A DNA stretch of 64,000 bases from Flavivirga algicola (lineage in GTDB: Bacteria; Bacteroidota; Bacteroidia; Flavobacteriales; Flavobacteriaceae). The stretch lies in contig NZ_JABBHF010000001.1 of assembly GCF_012910715.1 (NCBI RefSeq), positions 255,170 through 319,169 of the forward strand, read 5' to 3'. This document shows, piece by piece, positions 16,646-25,933 of this stretch. Each line of letters starts with the position of its first letter. The stretch's first letter is position 1. Both the position numbers and the translations under genes were made by a program. The notes beneath the pieces are model-generated. The model searched no databases and was not told where the DNA came from. It saw only the letters and a program-made list of their open reading frames with translations.

Positions 16646-17170
16646 TTAAAATCTGTATCCTAAACCAACAAAAAGTCCGCTAATTTTAGTAGAAACACCA
16701 CTTGGAGCATTTTCAATTAAATTCGCTAAACCAATATTGTATCTAGCTTCTACAAACAGCTCTTCTGTAATATTATAAGCAGCACCTGCTTCTATACCAT
16801 AGTTAAAAGATTTCTGTCCATCTGCACTGTCAAGTAAGAAGCCCAAAGCAGGTCCAGCAAGTACATCTATTTTTTCAGATACTCCAAATTTTGCCATAAG
16901 TGGAATACTGATCTGATCAAAGTTTAAAGTTCCTGTAGAAACTGAAATATAAAGAAGCTCAGGCTGAAAAGTAAAAGTATCAGAAACACCTACTTCTGCA
17001 AAACCACCTACATAAAACCCTGTTTCAGAGGTGCTTACTGAAAAACCAGACACTTTAACTTTTACAGATGCAAAATCAGCACCAGCTTTTACACCAAATT
17101 TAGTTTCTTGTGCATTCATGTTTGATAATCCGAATACTGCAACAGCAGCAATAAGTAATAATTTTTTCAT
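16646..17170 (-). CDS. Porin-family outer-membrane beta-barrel protein
   Basis: 174 residues with a signal peptide (MKKLLLIAAVAVFGLSNMNA, cleaved before QET). The pattern KFGVKAGADFASVKV, FTFQPELLYISVSTG, SIPLMAKFGVSEKIDVLAGP and a terminal GLGYRF fit the OMP_b-brl_2 family common in Bacteroidota. It is probably a small barrel in the outer membrane; no substrate can be deduced. It is transcribed alone, with its own terminator downstream. Confidence 0.85.
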   Translation of the reverse strand: MKKLLLIAAVAVFGLSNMNAQETKFGVKAGADFASVKVKVSGFSVSTSETGFYVGGFAEVGVSDTFTFQPELLYISVSTGTLNFDQISIPLMAKFGVSEKIDVLAGPALGFLLDSADGQKSFNYGIEAGAAYNITEELFVEARYNIGLANLIENAPSGVSTKISGLFVGLGYRF

Positions 17171-17344
17171 AAGATTAAAATTGTTTTTTAGTTTTTGATT
17201 GGAGCAAATAAAGACTATTTAATCTTAACCAACAAAAGAAATTGTCAAAAACATTGCTTTTTGTCGAACATATATGTATTTCGTCGATGTTTTAATATAT
17301 ACTACATAGAGCATTGAATCTTACTCTTAACACGTTTTTTGTAC

Positions 17345-17380
17345 AAAAAAGAGGCTTCTAAAAAGTATTAGAGCCTCTTT
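17345..17380 (-). terminator. Minus-strand terminator after the gene at 17409
   Basis: AAAGAGGCTTCTAA and TTAGAGCCTCTTT form a stem with one bulged base; a T-rich run follows on the - strand. Confidence 0.82.
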
Positions 17381-17408
17381 AGTTATTTTTATAATGCTTT
17401 TATTAAGC

Positions 17409-17885
17409 TTAAAAACCGCGTCTATACCCTAGAAAAATACCATCTACAGAAAACCCATTACCTCCAGAAACAGATCTATAAGTTAATGACAGGTCGCTTG
17501 CTTCATCCAAATCATAGGCAAATCCAAATTTCCAATAAAGATCGGTTCCACCTCCTGTTTCAAGTGAAATAGCTATTCCTATGCCTCCTTCGGCAGAAAA
17601 TTCATCGGAAAGATCGTAGTTTGCAACACCATTAACTGGAATAAAATTAAAATCATCAAAATTGTCCTTACCAAAATAATTGGTATAACCTGTTTCGATA
17701 CCTGCATCAAAATCATCAGATATTTCCAGTATATACCCCAGGTCGATAGCAATTGCAAAAGTAGCCAGGTCACCAGCATCTCCAATTGGTATCCCGCCGT
17801 TTAAACCTGCCCTAAAATGGTTTTGGGCATTTAAAGTTGTCATTAATGACATCACAAAAACTGATAATAAAAATAATTTTTTCAT
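17409..17885 (-). CDS. Small outer-membrane beta-barrel protein
   Basis: 158 residues with a signal peptide (MKKLFLLSVFVMSLMTTLNA, cleaved before QNH). Acidic, Gly/Phe-rich strands such as FRAGLNGGIPIGDAGDL and LGYILEISDDFDAGIETGY indicate an outer-membrane barrel, ending in GYRRGF. It is the third barrel gene in the row and is clearly diverged from its neighbours. The function is not known. Confidence 0.78.
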   Translation of the reverse strand: MKKLFLLSVFVMSLMTTLNAQNHFRAGLNGGIPIGDAGDLATFAIAIDLGYILEISDDFDAGIETGYTNYFGKDNFDDFNFIPVNGVANYDLSDEFSAEGGIGIAISLETGGGTDLYWKFGFAYDLDEASDLSLTYRSVSGGNGFSVDGIFLGYRRGF

Positions 17886-18044
17886 AATTTAAAATAATTT
17901 AGTTTGATTAATTAATTGCTTGTAAATTAAAAAAATATTTCCAATACACTGATAATGAATTAATTAAACACAAAGAACCTGTATTATATACTTATATAAA
18001 CTAATAAAAGTATAATCCAAAGATTTACTTTATTTTTACACGAC

Positions 18045-18941
18045 ATGAAATGGCAAAACGCACTTAAAGATTATCAACTATACTTAAAGATAGAACGCGG
18101 TTTATCTGAAAACTCTATTGAAAACTATTCGCGCGATGTTGAAAAACTCATCAACTATCTAGAGCATCATGAGATTCATGAATCCCCAATTACAATGACT
18201 ACTGAAATCGTTCAAGGCTTTATATATGAAGCAGCCAAAAACGTCAATGCACGTTCACAATCGCGCTTAATCTCTGGGTTACGAAGCTTTTTTAGTTATT
18301 TAATATTTGAGGATTATAGAACCTCAAACCCTTTAGAACTCATTGAATCCCCTAAAATTGGTAGAAAATTGCCCGATACATTGAGTGAGGATGAAATTGA
18401 TACTATTATAAACGCCATAGATTTAAGTAAACCAGAAGGCGAACGCAATCGTGCTATGCTGGAAACACTTTACGGGTGTGGATTACGTGTTAGCGAACTC
18501 ATCAATCTTAAGATCTCCGATCTGTTTTTTGATGAGGGTTTTATAAAAGTAACTGGTAAGGGAGATAAGCAACGTTTTGTACCTATCATAGAGGTTACCC
18601 AAAAGTATATTAATATTTATAGAAACGAGATTCGGAATCATTTAAACATCCAAGCTGGTCATGAGGACACGCTCTTTTTAAACAGACGAGGTAAACAACT
18701 TACCAGAGCTATGATTTTTACTATTGTAAAACGATTAGCAGAAAAAATCGGGCTCAAAAAAAATATCTCCCCACATACGTTTAGACATTCATTTGCCTCA
18801 CATTTATTAAAAAATGAAGCAGACCTGAGGTCTATTCAACTCATGCTTGGTCATGAAAGTATCACTACTACCGAGATTTATGTGCATTTAGATAAAAGCC
18901 ATTTAACCGAAGTGGTGGAAAAGTATCATCCAAGAAAGTAA
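18045..18941 (+). CDS. xerD: Site-specific tyrosine recombinase XerD
   Basis: 298 residues, the usual XerC/D length. The N-terminal SAM-like core-binding domain (LKDYQLYLKIERGLSENSIE) is followed by the catalytic domain with all residues: Arg in GCGLRVSELINL, Lys in VTGKGDKQRFVP, HxxR in SPHTFRHSFASHLL, His in LMLGHESITTTE and the nucleophile Tyr in EIYVHL. It resolves chromosome dimers at dif near the terminus. There are no phage or integron genes around it, so it is the housekeeping copy. Confidence 0.95.
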   Translation: MKWQNALKDYQLYLKIERGLSENSIENYSRDVEKLINYLEHHEIHESPITMTTEIVQGFIYEAAKNVNARSQSRLISGLRSFFSYLIFEDYRTSNPLELIESPKIGRKLPDTLSEDEIDTIINAIDLSKPEGERNRAMLETLYGCGLRVSELINLKISDLFFDEGFIKVTGKGDKQRFVPIIEVTQKYINIYRNEIRNHLNIQAGHEDTLFLNRRGKQLTRAMIFTIVKRLAEKIGLKKNISPHTFRHSFASHLLKNEADLRSIQLMLGHESITTTEIYVHLDKSHLTEVVEKYHPRK

Positions 18942-18965
18942 AATAATAGATGGTTTAAAAAGGAT

Positions 18966-19025
18966 TTAGACCACTTCGCTTTTAGAATCAAGAACTAAGA
19001 CTTTTTAATTAGACCGATGCATTGA
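18966..19025 (+). repeat. Third copy of the ~60-bp degenerate intergenic repeat
   Basis: TTAGACCACTTCGCTTTTAG and AATCAAGAACTAAGACTT align with the two copies near 11.7 kb in the same orientation, with more divergence toward the right end. Confidence 0.5.
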
Positions 19026-19076
19026 AATTCGAAATTATAAAATCGTTATAACGCGACATTTAAATCATTTCAAAAT

Positions 19077-19103
19077 AAAAAATCCAGCTTACACTGGATT
19101 TTT
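19077..19103. terminator. Terminator between xerD and rny (bidirectional)
   Basis: AAAAATCCAG and CTGGATTTTT form a 10-bp stem with a CTTACA loop; A- and T-runs on both sides suit both convergent genes. Confidence 0.85.
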
Positions 19104-19140
19104 AAAAATATTATTATTTTATCTGCCTTAGCAGGAACAG

Positions 19141-20715
19141 TTATTTAGCAATATTAACCGCTCTGGTTTCTCTAATTACTGTAACTTTTACCTGACCAGG
19201 ATACGTCATATCTGTCTGTACTTTTTGAGATATGTTGAACGATAAATCCGCTGCCTTTTGGTCATCTACCTTTTCGCTTTCAACAATAACCCTCAGCTCT
19301 CTACCTGCTTGAATTGCATAAGCTTTCTTTACTCCTGTAAAACCAAAAGCGATATCCTCCAGATCTTTTAAACGCTGAATATAACTATCTAACACTTGAC
19401 GACGTGCTCCTGGACGTGCCCCCGAAATAGCATCACAAACTTGTATAATTGGTGCTAATAAAGATTTCATTTCAATTTCATCGTGATGCGCTCCTATAGC
19501 ATTACATACATCTGCTTTTTCTCCATACTTTTCAGCCCATTGCATCCCCAGAATAGCATGTGGTGTTTCCATATCTGCTTCTGCATCTGGCACTTTTCCT
19601 ATATCATGTAATAATCCAGCGCGTTTTGCCAGTTTTGGGTTAAGCCCTAGTTCTGCAGCCATAACGCCACAAAGTTTAGCGACTTCTCGGGAATGTTGCA
19701 ATAGGTTTTGTCCGTAAGAAGAACGGTACTTCATACGTCCCACCATTTTAATAAGCTCTGGATTCAGATTATGTATCCCAAGATCTATGACGGTACGTTT
19801 ACCTACTTCTATAATTTCCTGCTCAATTTGTTTCTTAGTTTTCTTTACAATTTCTTCGATACGAGCTGGGTGAATCCTACCATCGGTAACCAATTTATGT
19901 AATGATAATCTTGCTATTTCTCTTCTAACAGAATCAAAACAAGACAAGATAATAGCTTCTGGAGTATCATCTACTATAATCTCAACACCTGTAGCCGCTT
20001 CTATAGCACGAATATTTCTACCTTCTCTACCAATAATACGACCTTTAACGTCATCCGATTCTATATTAAATACAGACACACAATTGTCTACGGCCTCTTC
20101 TGTTCCAATACGCTGTATCGTATTAATAATAACCTTTTTGGCTTCTTGCTCGGCAGTTAATTTGGCTTCTTCTAAAGCACTTTGAATAAAAGCCATCGCA
20201 TCATTCTTCGCCTCTCCTTTTAAAGATTCTACTAATTGTTCTTTAGCTTCTTCTGCAGATAGGCTTGAAATAACCTCTAATTGTTGTACTTGATTTTTAT
20301 GCAGTTTATCTAAAGCTTCTTGCTTCTTTTCAATAACATCAAGTCTGTGATTATAATCTTTCGTTTTTCTTTCTAAGCTTTCATTAAGTTTTTTGCCTTT
20401 TGAAAGCTCATTTGATATCTGTGATTCTTTATCACGTGTACGCTTTTCAGCTTCTGCCATTTTCTTATCTCGAGATAAGATGACCTTTTCGTGCTCAGAT
20501 TTAAGTTCAATAAATTTTTCCTTAGCCTGAAGAATTTTATCTTTTTTAAGTCTTTCCCCTTCGACTTTAGCTTCTTTAAGTATTAATTCTGCATTTTTCT
20601 TTGCTTCTTTTATAAGTTTCGAAGCATTATTCTTTTCTAGCCTCTTCGTTATAATAAAACCTATTATGAGTCCTAAAATAACACCCCCTACTGCAAATAT
20701 AATTGAGTTGTCCAT
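19141..20715 (-). CDS. rny: Ribonuclease Y
   Basis: 524 residues, full length. An N-terminal membrane anchor ([19 protein letters not shown]) is followed by a long coiled coil (residues about 30-200), a KH domain ([19 protein letters not shown]) and an HD domain ([20 protein letters not shown]). RNase Y is a membrane-bound endonuclease that starts mRNA decay. It lies downstream of zapA and of the 6S RNA candidate on the same strand. Confidence 0.97.
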   Translation of the reverse strand: MDNSIIFAVGGVILGLIIGFIITKRLEKNNASKLIKEAKKNAELILKEAKVEGERLKKDKILQAKEKFIELKSEHEKVILSRDKKMAEAEKRTRDKESQISNELSKGKKLNESLERKTKDYNHRLDVIEKKQEALDKLHKNQVQQLEVISSLSAEEAKEQLVESLKGEAKNDAMAFIQSALEEAKLTAEQEAKKVIINTIQRIGTEEAVDNCVSVFNIESDDVKGRIIGREGRNIRAIEAATGVEIIVDDTPEAIILSCFDSVRREIARLSLHKLVTDGRIHPARIEEIVKKTKKQIEQEIIEVGKRTVIDLGIHNLNPELIKMVGRMKYRSSYGQNLLQHSREVAKLCGVMAAELGLNPKLAKRAGLLHDIGKVPDAEADMETPHAILGMQWAEKYGEKADVCNAIGAHHDEIEMKSLLAPIIQVCDAISGARPGARRQVLDSYIQRLKDLEDIAFGFTGVKKAYAIQAGRELRVIVESEKVDDQKAADLSFNISQKVQTDMTYPGQVKVTVIRETRAVNIAK

Positions 20716-20740
20716 CGGTATTTAGTTAGTTTGTATATAT

Positions 20741-20935
20741 AAAAAAGCCTACACCAGTATAAAGTTTTGTATAAACTCCTTAAAAACAAGTTTAGGGCTA
20801 ACAAGCTGATCAAGGGTCTGCTCAAGATACTGAAATAAATTCGGCACTAGCAGCATGCTTTTACAGCTTAAACTCACCCTTTTTAAAGAATTAACGTTGA
20901 GTTTATCAAAAAAAATAACCAATGTAGGCAGTAAC
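20741..20935 (-). ncRNA. ssrS: 6S RNA (SsrS) candidate
   Basis: The 244-bp gap between zapA and rny holds a minus-strand RNA that folds as one long rod. The closing stem pairs 20929-20919 (GCCUACAUUGG) with 20757-20747 (CUGGUGUAGGC). Next comes AUAAACUC (20906-20899) with GAGUUUAU (20778-20771), then an inner stem AAGCUG/CAGCUU (20869-20864 with 20808-20803) around an unpaired middle. A T-run (complement of 20741-20746) ends it, giving about 190 nt. Rod shape, length and position after zapA are those of 6S RNA, which sequesters housekeeping RNA polymerase in stationary phase. The 5' end is approximate and no covariance search was possible. Confidence 0.75.
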
Positions 20936-20959
20936 TTTTTAGTTTATTTTAAAGAACGT

Positions 20960-21253
20960 TTAAGAGTCTAAATAAGAATGTAACAAATCATTGAGCGCAT
21001 TTAATTTTTCTTCTACATGCTCGTTTACATTCTCTTTATCAATAGATTTCTGTTCCTCTTGAGAGGCAAACTGTAACGCACACATCGCCAATACATCTTG
21101 CTTATCTCTAACAGAATAACTTTGCTCAAATTGCTTTATCATTGCTTCAATGTTCTTAGCCGACTTACGTAGCCCTTCCTCTTGACTTGCTTCAATTGTT
21201 AAAGGGTACACTCTATTAGCTATAGATAGCTTTATTTTAAGCTTTTCTGACAT
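20960..21253 (-). CDS. zapA: Cell division protein ZapA
   Basis: 97 residues from the ATG at 21251-21253 (MSEKLKIKLSIANRVYPLTI). A longer reading to 21292 would overlap the upstream gene and lacks family support. The N-terminal beta region is followed by a coiled coil (KSAKNIEAMIKQFEQSY, then DVLAMCALQFA). ZapA crosslinks FtsZ protofilaments at the division site. It lies 14 bp after a small coiled-coil gene that may be its partner and just upstream of the 6S RNA candidate. Confidence 0.92.
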   Translation of the reverse strand: MSEKLKIKLSIANRVYPLTIEASQEEGLRKSAKNIEAMIKQFEQSYSVRDKQDVLAMCALQFASQEEQKSIDKENVNEHVEEKLNALNDLLHSYLDS

Positions 21254-21267
21254 TGAATTTATATGCT

Positions 21268-21558
21268 CTAATCTGAGAGTTGTGCTATACAATGATCAAT
21301 CTCTCTTATTAGTGCGTTTATTTTAAGCTTAGTTTCTCTTTTATTATCGTCACTACCAAGCATTGCATTTGCAATTTTTAAAGCTTCATATTTTTCTTCC
21401 CAACTTGCTATATGCAATTTTTGGTTTTGAATTTCTTTTTTTGAAACCTCTAATTCTTCAGTTAATTTGGAATTAGCAAGCTTTAAAAGCTCTAATTTGT
21501 GTAATACCTTACTAATTTTGTTTTCTAAAGAATCTACAATATCTTCAATATTACCCAT
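21268..21558 (-). CDS. Small coiled-coil protein upstream of zapA
   Basis: 96 residues that are almost entirely heptad-like (ISKVLHKLELLKLANSKL, TEELEVSKKEIQNQKLHIA). It has no signal peptide or membrane segment, so it is cytoplasmic. It resembles ZapB in size and coiled-coil content, but sequence identity to ZapB is not evident. Its position 14 bp before zapA in one operon suggests a role in Z-ring organisation; this is inference. It is first in the operon, downstream of a well-formed promoter. Confidence 0.82.
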   Translation of the reverse strand: MGNIEDIVDSLENKISKVLHKLELLKLANSKLTEELEVSKKEIQNQKLHIASWEEKYEALKIANAMLGSDDNKRETKLKINALIREIDHCIAQLSD

Positions 21559-21582
21559 TTACAAATTTCAATACTTATAACA

Positions 21583-21613
21583 CAAAGTTAACATACCTGC
21601 TTATAAATTACAA
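21583..21613 (-). promoter_or_regulatory. Promoter of the coiled-coil/zapA operon
   Basis: On the - strand TTG (21613-21611), a 20-nt spacer and TAACTTTG (21590-21583) match the Bacteroidota TTG / TAnnTTTG consensus at proper spacing. The -7 box is 25 nt before the ATG at 21558. Confidence 0.65.
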
Positions 21614-21746
21614 TTGTTTTCTTATAAAATTTTAAAATCTACTGATATTACTCATAATCAAAACAATGCATTAAACTATGGTTCGATTATTGTTTTATTC
21701 TTTGCATATTCATTTCAAATTAATATTTTAGCCATAATACTTTTCT

Positions 21747-23435
21747 ATGCGATTCATACTGTCCCTATTTTTTACAGCTTCTGTTTTATTTTTAAATGCT
21801 CAAAATAATTATCCACAAGATTACTTTTCGAGTCCTTTAGAAGTCCCTTTAATATTATCTGGCACCTTTGCCGAATTGCGCTCTAATCATTTTCATTCTG
21901 GTTTAGATATAAAAACGCAACAGCGTACGGGCTTAAAAGTAAAAGCCTCTGCTGATGGCTATGTAAGCCGAATAAAAGTTTCTCATTATGGTTATGGAAA
22001 AGCATTATACATAACACACCCTAATGGCTATACAACTGTATATGCACATTTACAGAGATTTGCCCCAGAAATTCAAGCTTATATCAAAAAACATCAATAT
22101 GAAAAAGAATCGTATCAGATTGAGCTATTTCCCAGTGCAGAAGTCTTACCTGTAACAAAAAATAGTATTGTGGCTTACAGTGGAAATACAGGTGGTTCGG
22201 GGGGGCCTCATTTGCATTATGAAATTCGCGATAACAAGGAACGTCCTATCAATCCCATGCTTTTTGGTATTGATATAAAGGATTCTACATATCCTATAAT
22301 AAAATCTATTTATGCATATCCGTTGGATGAAAACTCATTTATCAACAAAACAAATACAAAGCAAAAATTACGCTTAATTCCTCTTAAAAATGGTGATTAT
22401 ACTATAAAAAACATTGAAGCTTATGGTCATATTGGTTTTGGCATTGAGACTATAGACAGACAAGATTTGGCAGCAAACTCCAATGGCGTATACAATATTC
22501 AAACCTTTTTAAATGGTAGAAAAAACTTTGAATTAGATTTTAGAAGGTTTTCGTTCAACGAAACAAAGCATATCAATCAGCTTATAGATTACGAGCATTA
22601 CACAACTAAGAAAAAGCAGGTTCAAAAATTATTCAGGAAAAACAATCCGCTAAGTCTATATAAGTCTATCGTAAAAGACGGTTACTTATCTATAGAAGAC
22701 AGCACATATTCGGTTTACAAAATTAGAGTTTCAGACTATAAAAAAAATGAAGCCTGGGTAACTATAAATATAAAAGGTTCTAAAAACAATATTTCCGAGC
22801 CACAAAAACCCCATACCACCCCATACTATGTAAAAGCCAATAAGAATACTAATTTAGAGGAAGGCCATTTTTCTATTGATTTTCAAAAGGATACGTTTTA
22901 CGATGATTTTTACATGGACTTTGAAGTGAAAAATGACACACTTACTTTGCACAAAAACGTTGTACCAGCTAAAAAAAGATTCAACATAACATATGATCTA
23001 AGTTCGTATGCCGACGCGGATAAATCTAAATTATGTATAGCGCGCTTAATAGGCTATAAAAAAAGAGCCGTTTACACATCTACCAAAAGAAAAGGAAATC
23101 TCTTAGTTGCAAGAACAAAGGCTTTAGGTACTTTTACGCTGGCTACAGACTCCATAAAACCTAAAATTACGCCTGCTAATTTTAAAGACGGACAATGGTT
23201 AAGCAAGTACCGCTACTTAAAAATTGAAATTGAAGATGAATTTTCCGGAATTTCTAAATATAGAGCCACAATAAACGGTAAGTGGATCTTAATGGAATAC
23301 GATTACAAAACAAAAACATTAACTCACGACTTTAATGATGGTATCATTACGGACACAAAAAATAATTTAAAGGTAATCGTTACCGATAATGTTGGAAATA
23401 ATTCTACTTTTGAAGCGTTATTTTACCGAAAATAA
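21747..23435 (+). CDS. M23-family peptidoglycan endopeptidase, exported
   Basis: 562 residues with a signal peptide (MRFILSLFFTASVLFLNA, cleaved before QNN). The LytM domain sits near the N-terminus: NHFHSGLDIKTQQRTGL holds the first His and Asp ligands, and GGPHLHYEIRDN the HxH. The remaining 370 residues are beta-rich and unassigned, a layout seen in flavobacterial M23 proteins. It likely cleaves peptide crosslinks in the periplasm. The next gene, a TonB-dependent receptor, starts 13 bp after its stop, or overlaps it if an earlier start is used. Confidence 0.92.
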   Translation: MRFILSLFFTASVLFLNAQNNYPQDYFSSPLEVPLILSGTFAELRSNHFHSGLDIKTQQRTGLKVKASADGYVSRIKVSHYGYGKALYITHPNGYTTVYAHLQRFAPEIQAYIKKHQYEKESYQIELFPSAEVLPVTKNSIVAYSGNTGGSGGPHLHYEIRDNKERPINPMLFGIDIKDSTYPIIKSIYAYPLDENSFINKTNTKQKLRLIPLKNGDYTIKNIEAYGHIGFGIETIDRQDLAANSNGVYNIQTFLNGRKNFELDFRRFSFNETKHINQLIDYEHYTTKKKQVQKLFRKNNPLSLYKSIVKDGYLSIEDSTYSVYKIRVSDYKKNEAWVTINIKGSKNNISEPQKPHTTPYYVKANKNTNLEEGHFSIDFQKDTFYDDFYMDFEVKNDTLTLHKNVVPAKKRFNITYDLSSYADADKSKLCIARLIGYKKRAVYTSTKRKGNLLVARTKALGTFTLATDSIKPKITPANFKDGQWLSKYRYLKIEIEDEFSGISKYRATINGKWILMEYDYKTKTLTHDFNDGIITDTKNNLKVIVTDNVGNNSTFEALFYRK

Positions 23436-23448
23436 ACTTTATACACTT

Positions 23449-25929
23449 TTGAAAGCTAAACGATCTCTAATTTCATTTCTGTTTTTTTCTATAATCGCGA
23501 TCGGTTATTCCCAAACAGCTACAATTAAAGGCGTTATACTCGATGAAAATAATCAGCCCATTGAAAAAGTAAATATTAAAGCAGGTACTCGAGGTACTAT
23601 AAGTAATTCTAACGGCTTTTATATTTTTAAAATCAATGCAAACCAGAATGTAACTATCGAATTCACGCATCTTTCACATAAAAAGATCGTTAGTACCTTT
23701 AATTTGAAAAGTGGTGAATCATACGAGTTCAACCCAGTAATGAGTAACTCTATTGAGCAGATAGCCACGGTTATTGTAACAAATAACAGACGTAAAGAAG
23801 TTGAAGGCGTAATTACTTTAAAACCAGAAACCATAAGAAAAATACCAGGGGCCAATGCTGGTGTAGAAAATCTATTATTAACCCTACCTGGTGTAAGTAA
23901 TAACAATGAATTAAGTACACAATACTCGGTACGTGGTGGTAATTACGATGAGAATCTGGTGTATGTTAATGATATTGAAGTATATCGTCCCTTTTTAGTA
24001 CGTTCTGGACAACAAGAAGGTTTGAGCTTTGTAAATACCGATTTGGTACAAAATGTTGATTTTTCTGCTGGTGGATTTCAAGCTAAATATGGCGATAAAC
24101 TTTCTTCTGTACTAGATATTACCTATAAAACACCTTATCAATTTGAAGTCAATGCAGACTTGAGCTTATTAGGAGGTAGTCTTTCTGTAGAAAATATTAG
24201 TAAGGATTCAAGGTTTACAGGTATTACGGGAATTCGCTATCGCGATAATAGTTTATTAGTAAACGCAAAAGAGACCGAAACTAATTTCAATCCTACGTTT
24301 GCAGATGCTCAGGCATTTTTTACTTATAAGTTTTCAGATAAATTTCATTTAAGCTTTTTAGGAAATGCTTCAATAAACAAATACAATTATGAGCCACAAA
24401 CAAGGCAAACCAATTTTGGAACTTTAAGTGATCCCATAGCCTTATTAGTGTTCTATCAAGGCCAGGAAAAGGATCGCTACCAAACCTATTTTGGTGCTTT
24501 TAAAGGTACTTATTTTGCAAACGACAACTTAACTCTTAAACTAATTACTTCTACATATCATACCACCGAAGAAGAATATTTTGATATTTTGGCTCAATAC
24601 AGATTAGGTGAAGTAAACACAAATATTGGAGATGAAAATTTAGGGGAGGTTGAATTTAGCCAAGGCATTGGTAGCCAACTTAACCATGGACGGAATGATT
24701 TAGACGCTCTTATAACCAACATTGAACATAGAGGCGATTTTAATATTAATGACCATAGAATCGAATGGTCTGTAAAATATACCAATGAGGATATTCGAGA
24801 TCGCCTGGTAGAATGGGAAATTATTGATTCTGCGGGCTTCTCAATTAGACCACCTAGAACTTTACCTGTAAACGAACAACCCTATACACCTTACAGTGGC
24901 CCCATAGAAGCCTTTCAAAATGTAAGAGCAACGAACAATACCCAGATAAATAGATTGCAGGCTTATGTACAATGGAGCAAACGTTCTACAATTGGAACTA
25001 GTGATGTGTGGTATAATGCGGGGGTTAGAGTACATAACTGGAGCGTTAATGACGCTATTTCAAATGCACTCAATACAGGTTCAAAAAAATCTCAGACAGT
25101 ATTTAGCCCCAGGGCTCAATTTGCCATCAAACCAAAATGGAAAAAAGATATGCTTTTTAGGGTTGCTACCGGTTTATATTACCAGCCACCTTTTTACCGG
25201 GAACTTAGGGATGCCAATGGTACAGTACAACCCAATACAAAAGCACAACAATCGTTTCATTTAGTTTTGGGTAACGACTATAGCTTTAAAATGTGGGACA
25301 GACCGTTTAAGCTAACCACAGAAGTATATTATAAAAATTTAACGGATGTCAACCCCTATACCCTAGAAAATGTGCGTATTCGCTATAGAGCGAGTAATAA
25401 TGCAAAAGCATATGCCTACGGATTAGATATGAGATTAAACGGTGAGTTTGTTCCTGGCACTGAGTCATGGTTTAGTTTCGGGTATTTAAAAACAGAAGAG
25501 AACATAGATAACAGAGGTTATATATCTAGGCCAACCGACCAACGGTTAAAGTTTGCTGCATTATTTCAGGATTATGTGCCAAATGTCCCAAGCATGAAAA
25601 TGTATTTGAATTTGGTGTATAATACGGGGGTTCCAGGAGGATCTCCTAGTTATGCAGATCCTTATGAATATCAAAATAGATTACCTGCCTATAAGCGCGC
25701 CGATTTGGGTTTGCAATTTGTACTTGTTGACGAAAAAAAGCAATTCAACAGAGGATGGAAAAAACCTTTTAAGGAACTTTCTTTTGGCTTTGAAATTTAT
25801 AATATGTTTGATGTACAAAACTCAATCACTAATACCTGGGTAAGAGATGCATACAGTAAACGCCAATACGCCATTCCTAATTATTTAACACCAAGGGTTT
25901 TTAATGTAAGAACGACCATGAAATTTTAA
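23449..25929 (+). CDS. TonB-dependent receptor with carboxypeptidase-regulatory-like domain
   Basis: About 826 residues. A TTG at 23449 gives a good signal peptide (KAKRSLISFLFFSIIAIGYS, cleaved before QTA); an ATG at 23389 would overlap the M23 gene by 47 bp and add a charged extension. A CarboxypepD_reg-like domain (TATIKGVILDENNQPIEKV, residues about 22-100) precedes the plug (VENLLLTLPGVSNNNELSTQ, then YSVRGGNYDENLVYVNDIEV) and a 22-strand barrel ending in Phe (NVRTTMKF). It imports an unknown ligand across the outer membrane. No SusD partner is adjacent, so it is not a polysaccharide locus. Confidence 0.93.
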   Translation: MKAKRSLISFLFFSIIAIGYSQTATIKGVILDENNQPIEKVNIKAGTRGTISNSNGFYIFKINANQNVTIEFTHLSHKKIVSTFNLKSGESYEFNPVMSNSIEQIATVIVTNNRRKEVEGVITLKPETIRKIPGANAGVENLLLTLPGVSNNNELSTQYSVRGGNYDENLVYVNDIEVYRPFLVRSGQQEGLSFVNTDLVQNVDFSAGGFQAKYGDKLSSVLDITYKTPYQFEVNADLSLLGGSLSVENISKDSRFTGITGIRYRDNSLLVNAKETETNFNPTFADAQAFFTYKFSDKFHLSFLGNASINKYNYEPQTRQTNFGTLSDPIALLVFYQGQEKDRYQTYFGAFKGTYFANDNLTLKLITSTYHTTEEEYFDILAQYRLGEVNTNIGDENLGEVEFSQGIGSQLNHGRNDLDALITNIEHRGDFNINDHRIEWSVKYTNEDIRDRLVEWEIIDSAGFSIRPPRTLPVNEQPYTPYSGPIEAFQNVRATNNTQINRLQAYVQWSKRSTIGTSDVWYNAGVRVHNWSVNDAISNALNTGSKKSQTVFSPRAQFAIKPKWKKDMLFRVATGLYYQPPFYRELRDANGTVQPNTKAQQSFHLVLGNDYSFKMWDRPFKLTTEVYYKNLTDVNPYTLENVRIRYRASNNAKAYAYGLDMRLNGEFVPGTESWFSFGYLKTEENIDNRGYISRPTDQRLKFAALFQDYVPNVPSMKMYLNLVYNTGVPGGSPSYADPYEYQNRLPAYKRADLGLQFVLVDEKKQFNRGWKKPFKELSFGFEIYNMFDVQNSITNTWVRDAYSKRQYAIPNYLTPRVFNVRTTMKF

Positions 25930-25933
25930 AAGG

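Noticed and set aside
18045-18941. Integrase of a mobile element
   Set aside because: The gene has XerD length and motifs, no phage or plasmid genes follow, and no direct repeat resembling an attachment site was seen.
21614-21808. A 64-codon plus-strand frame before the M23 peptidase
   Set aside because: It overlaps the signal peptide of the M23 gene in another frame and lies over the zapA-operon promoter; hydrophobic composition comes from AT-rich sequence.
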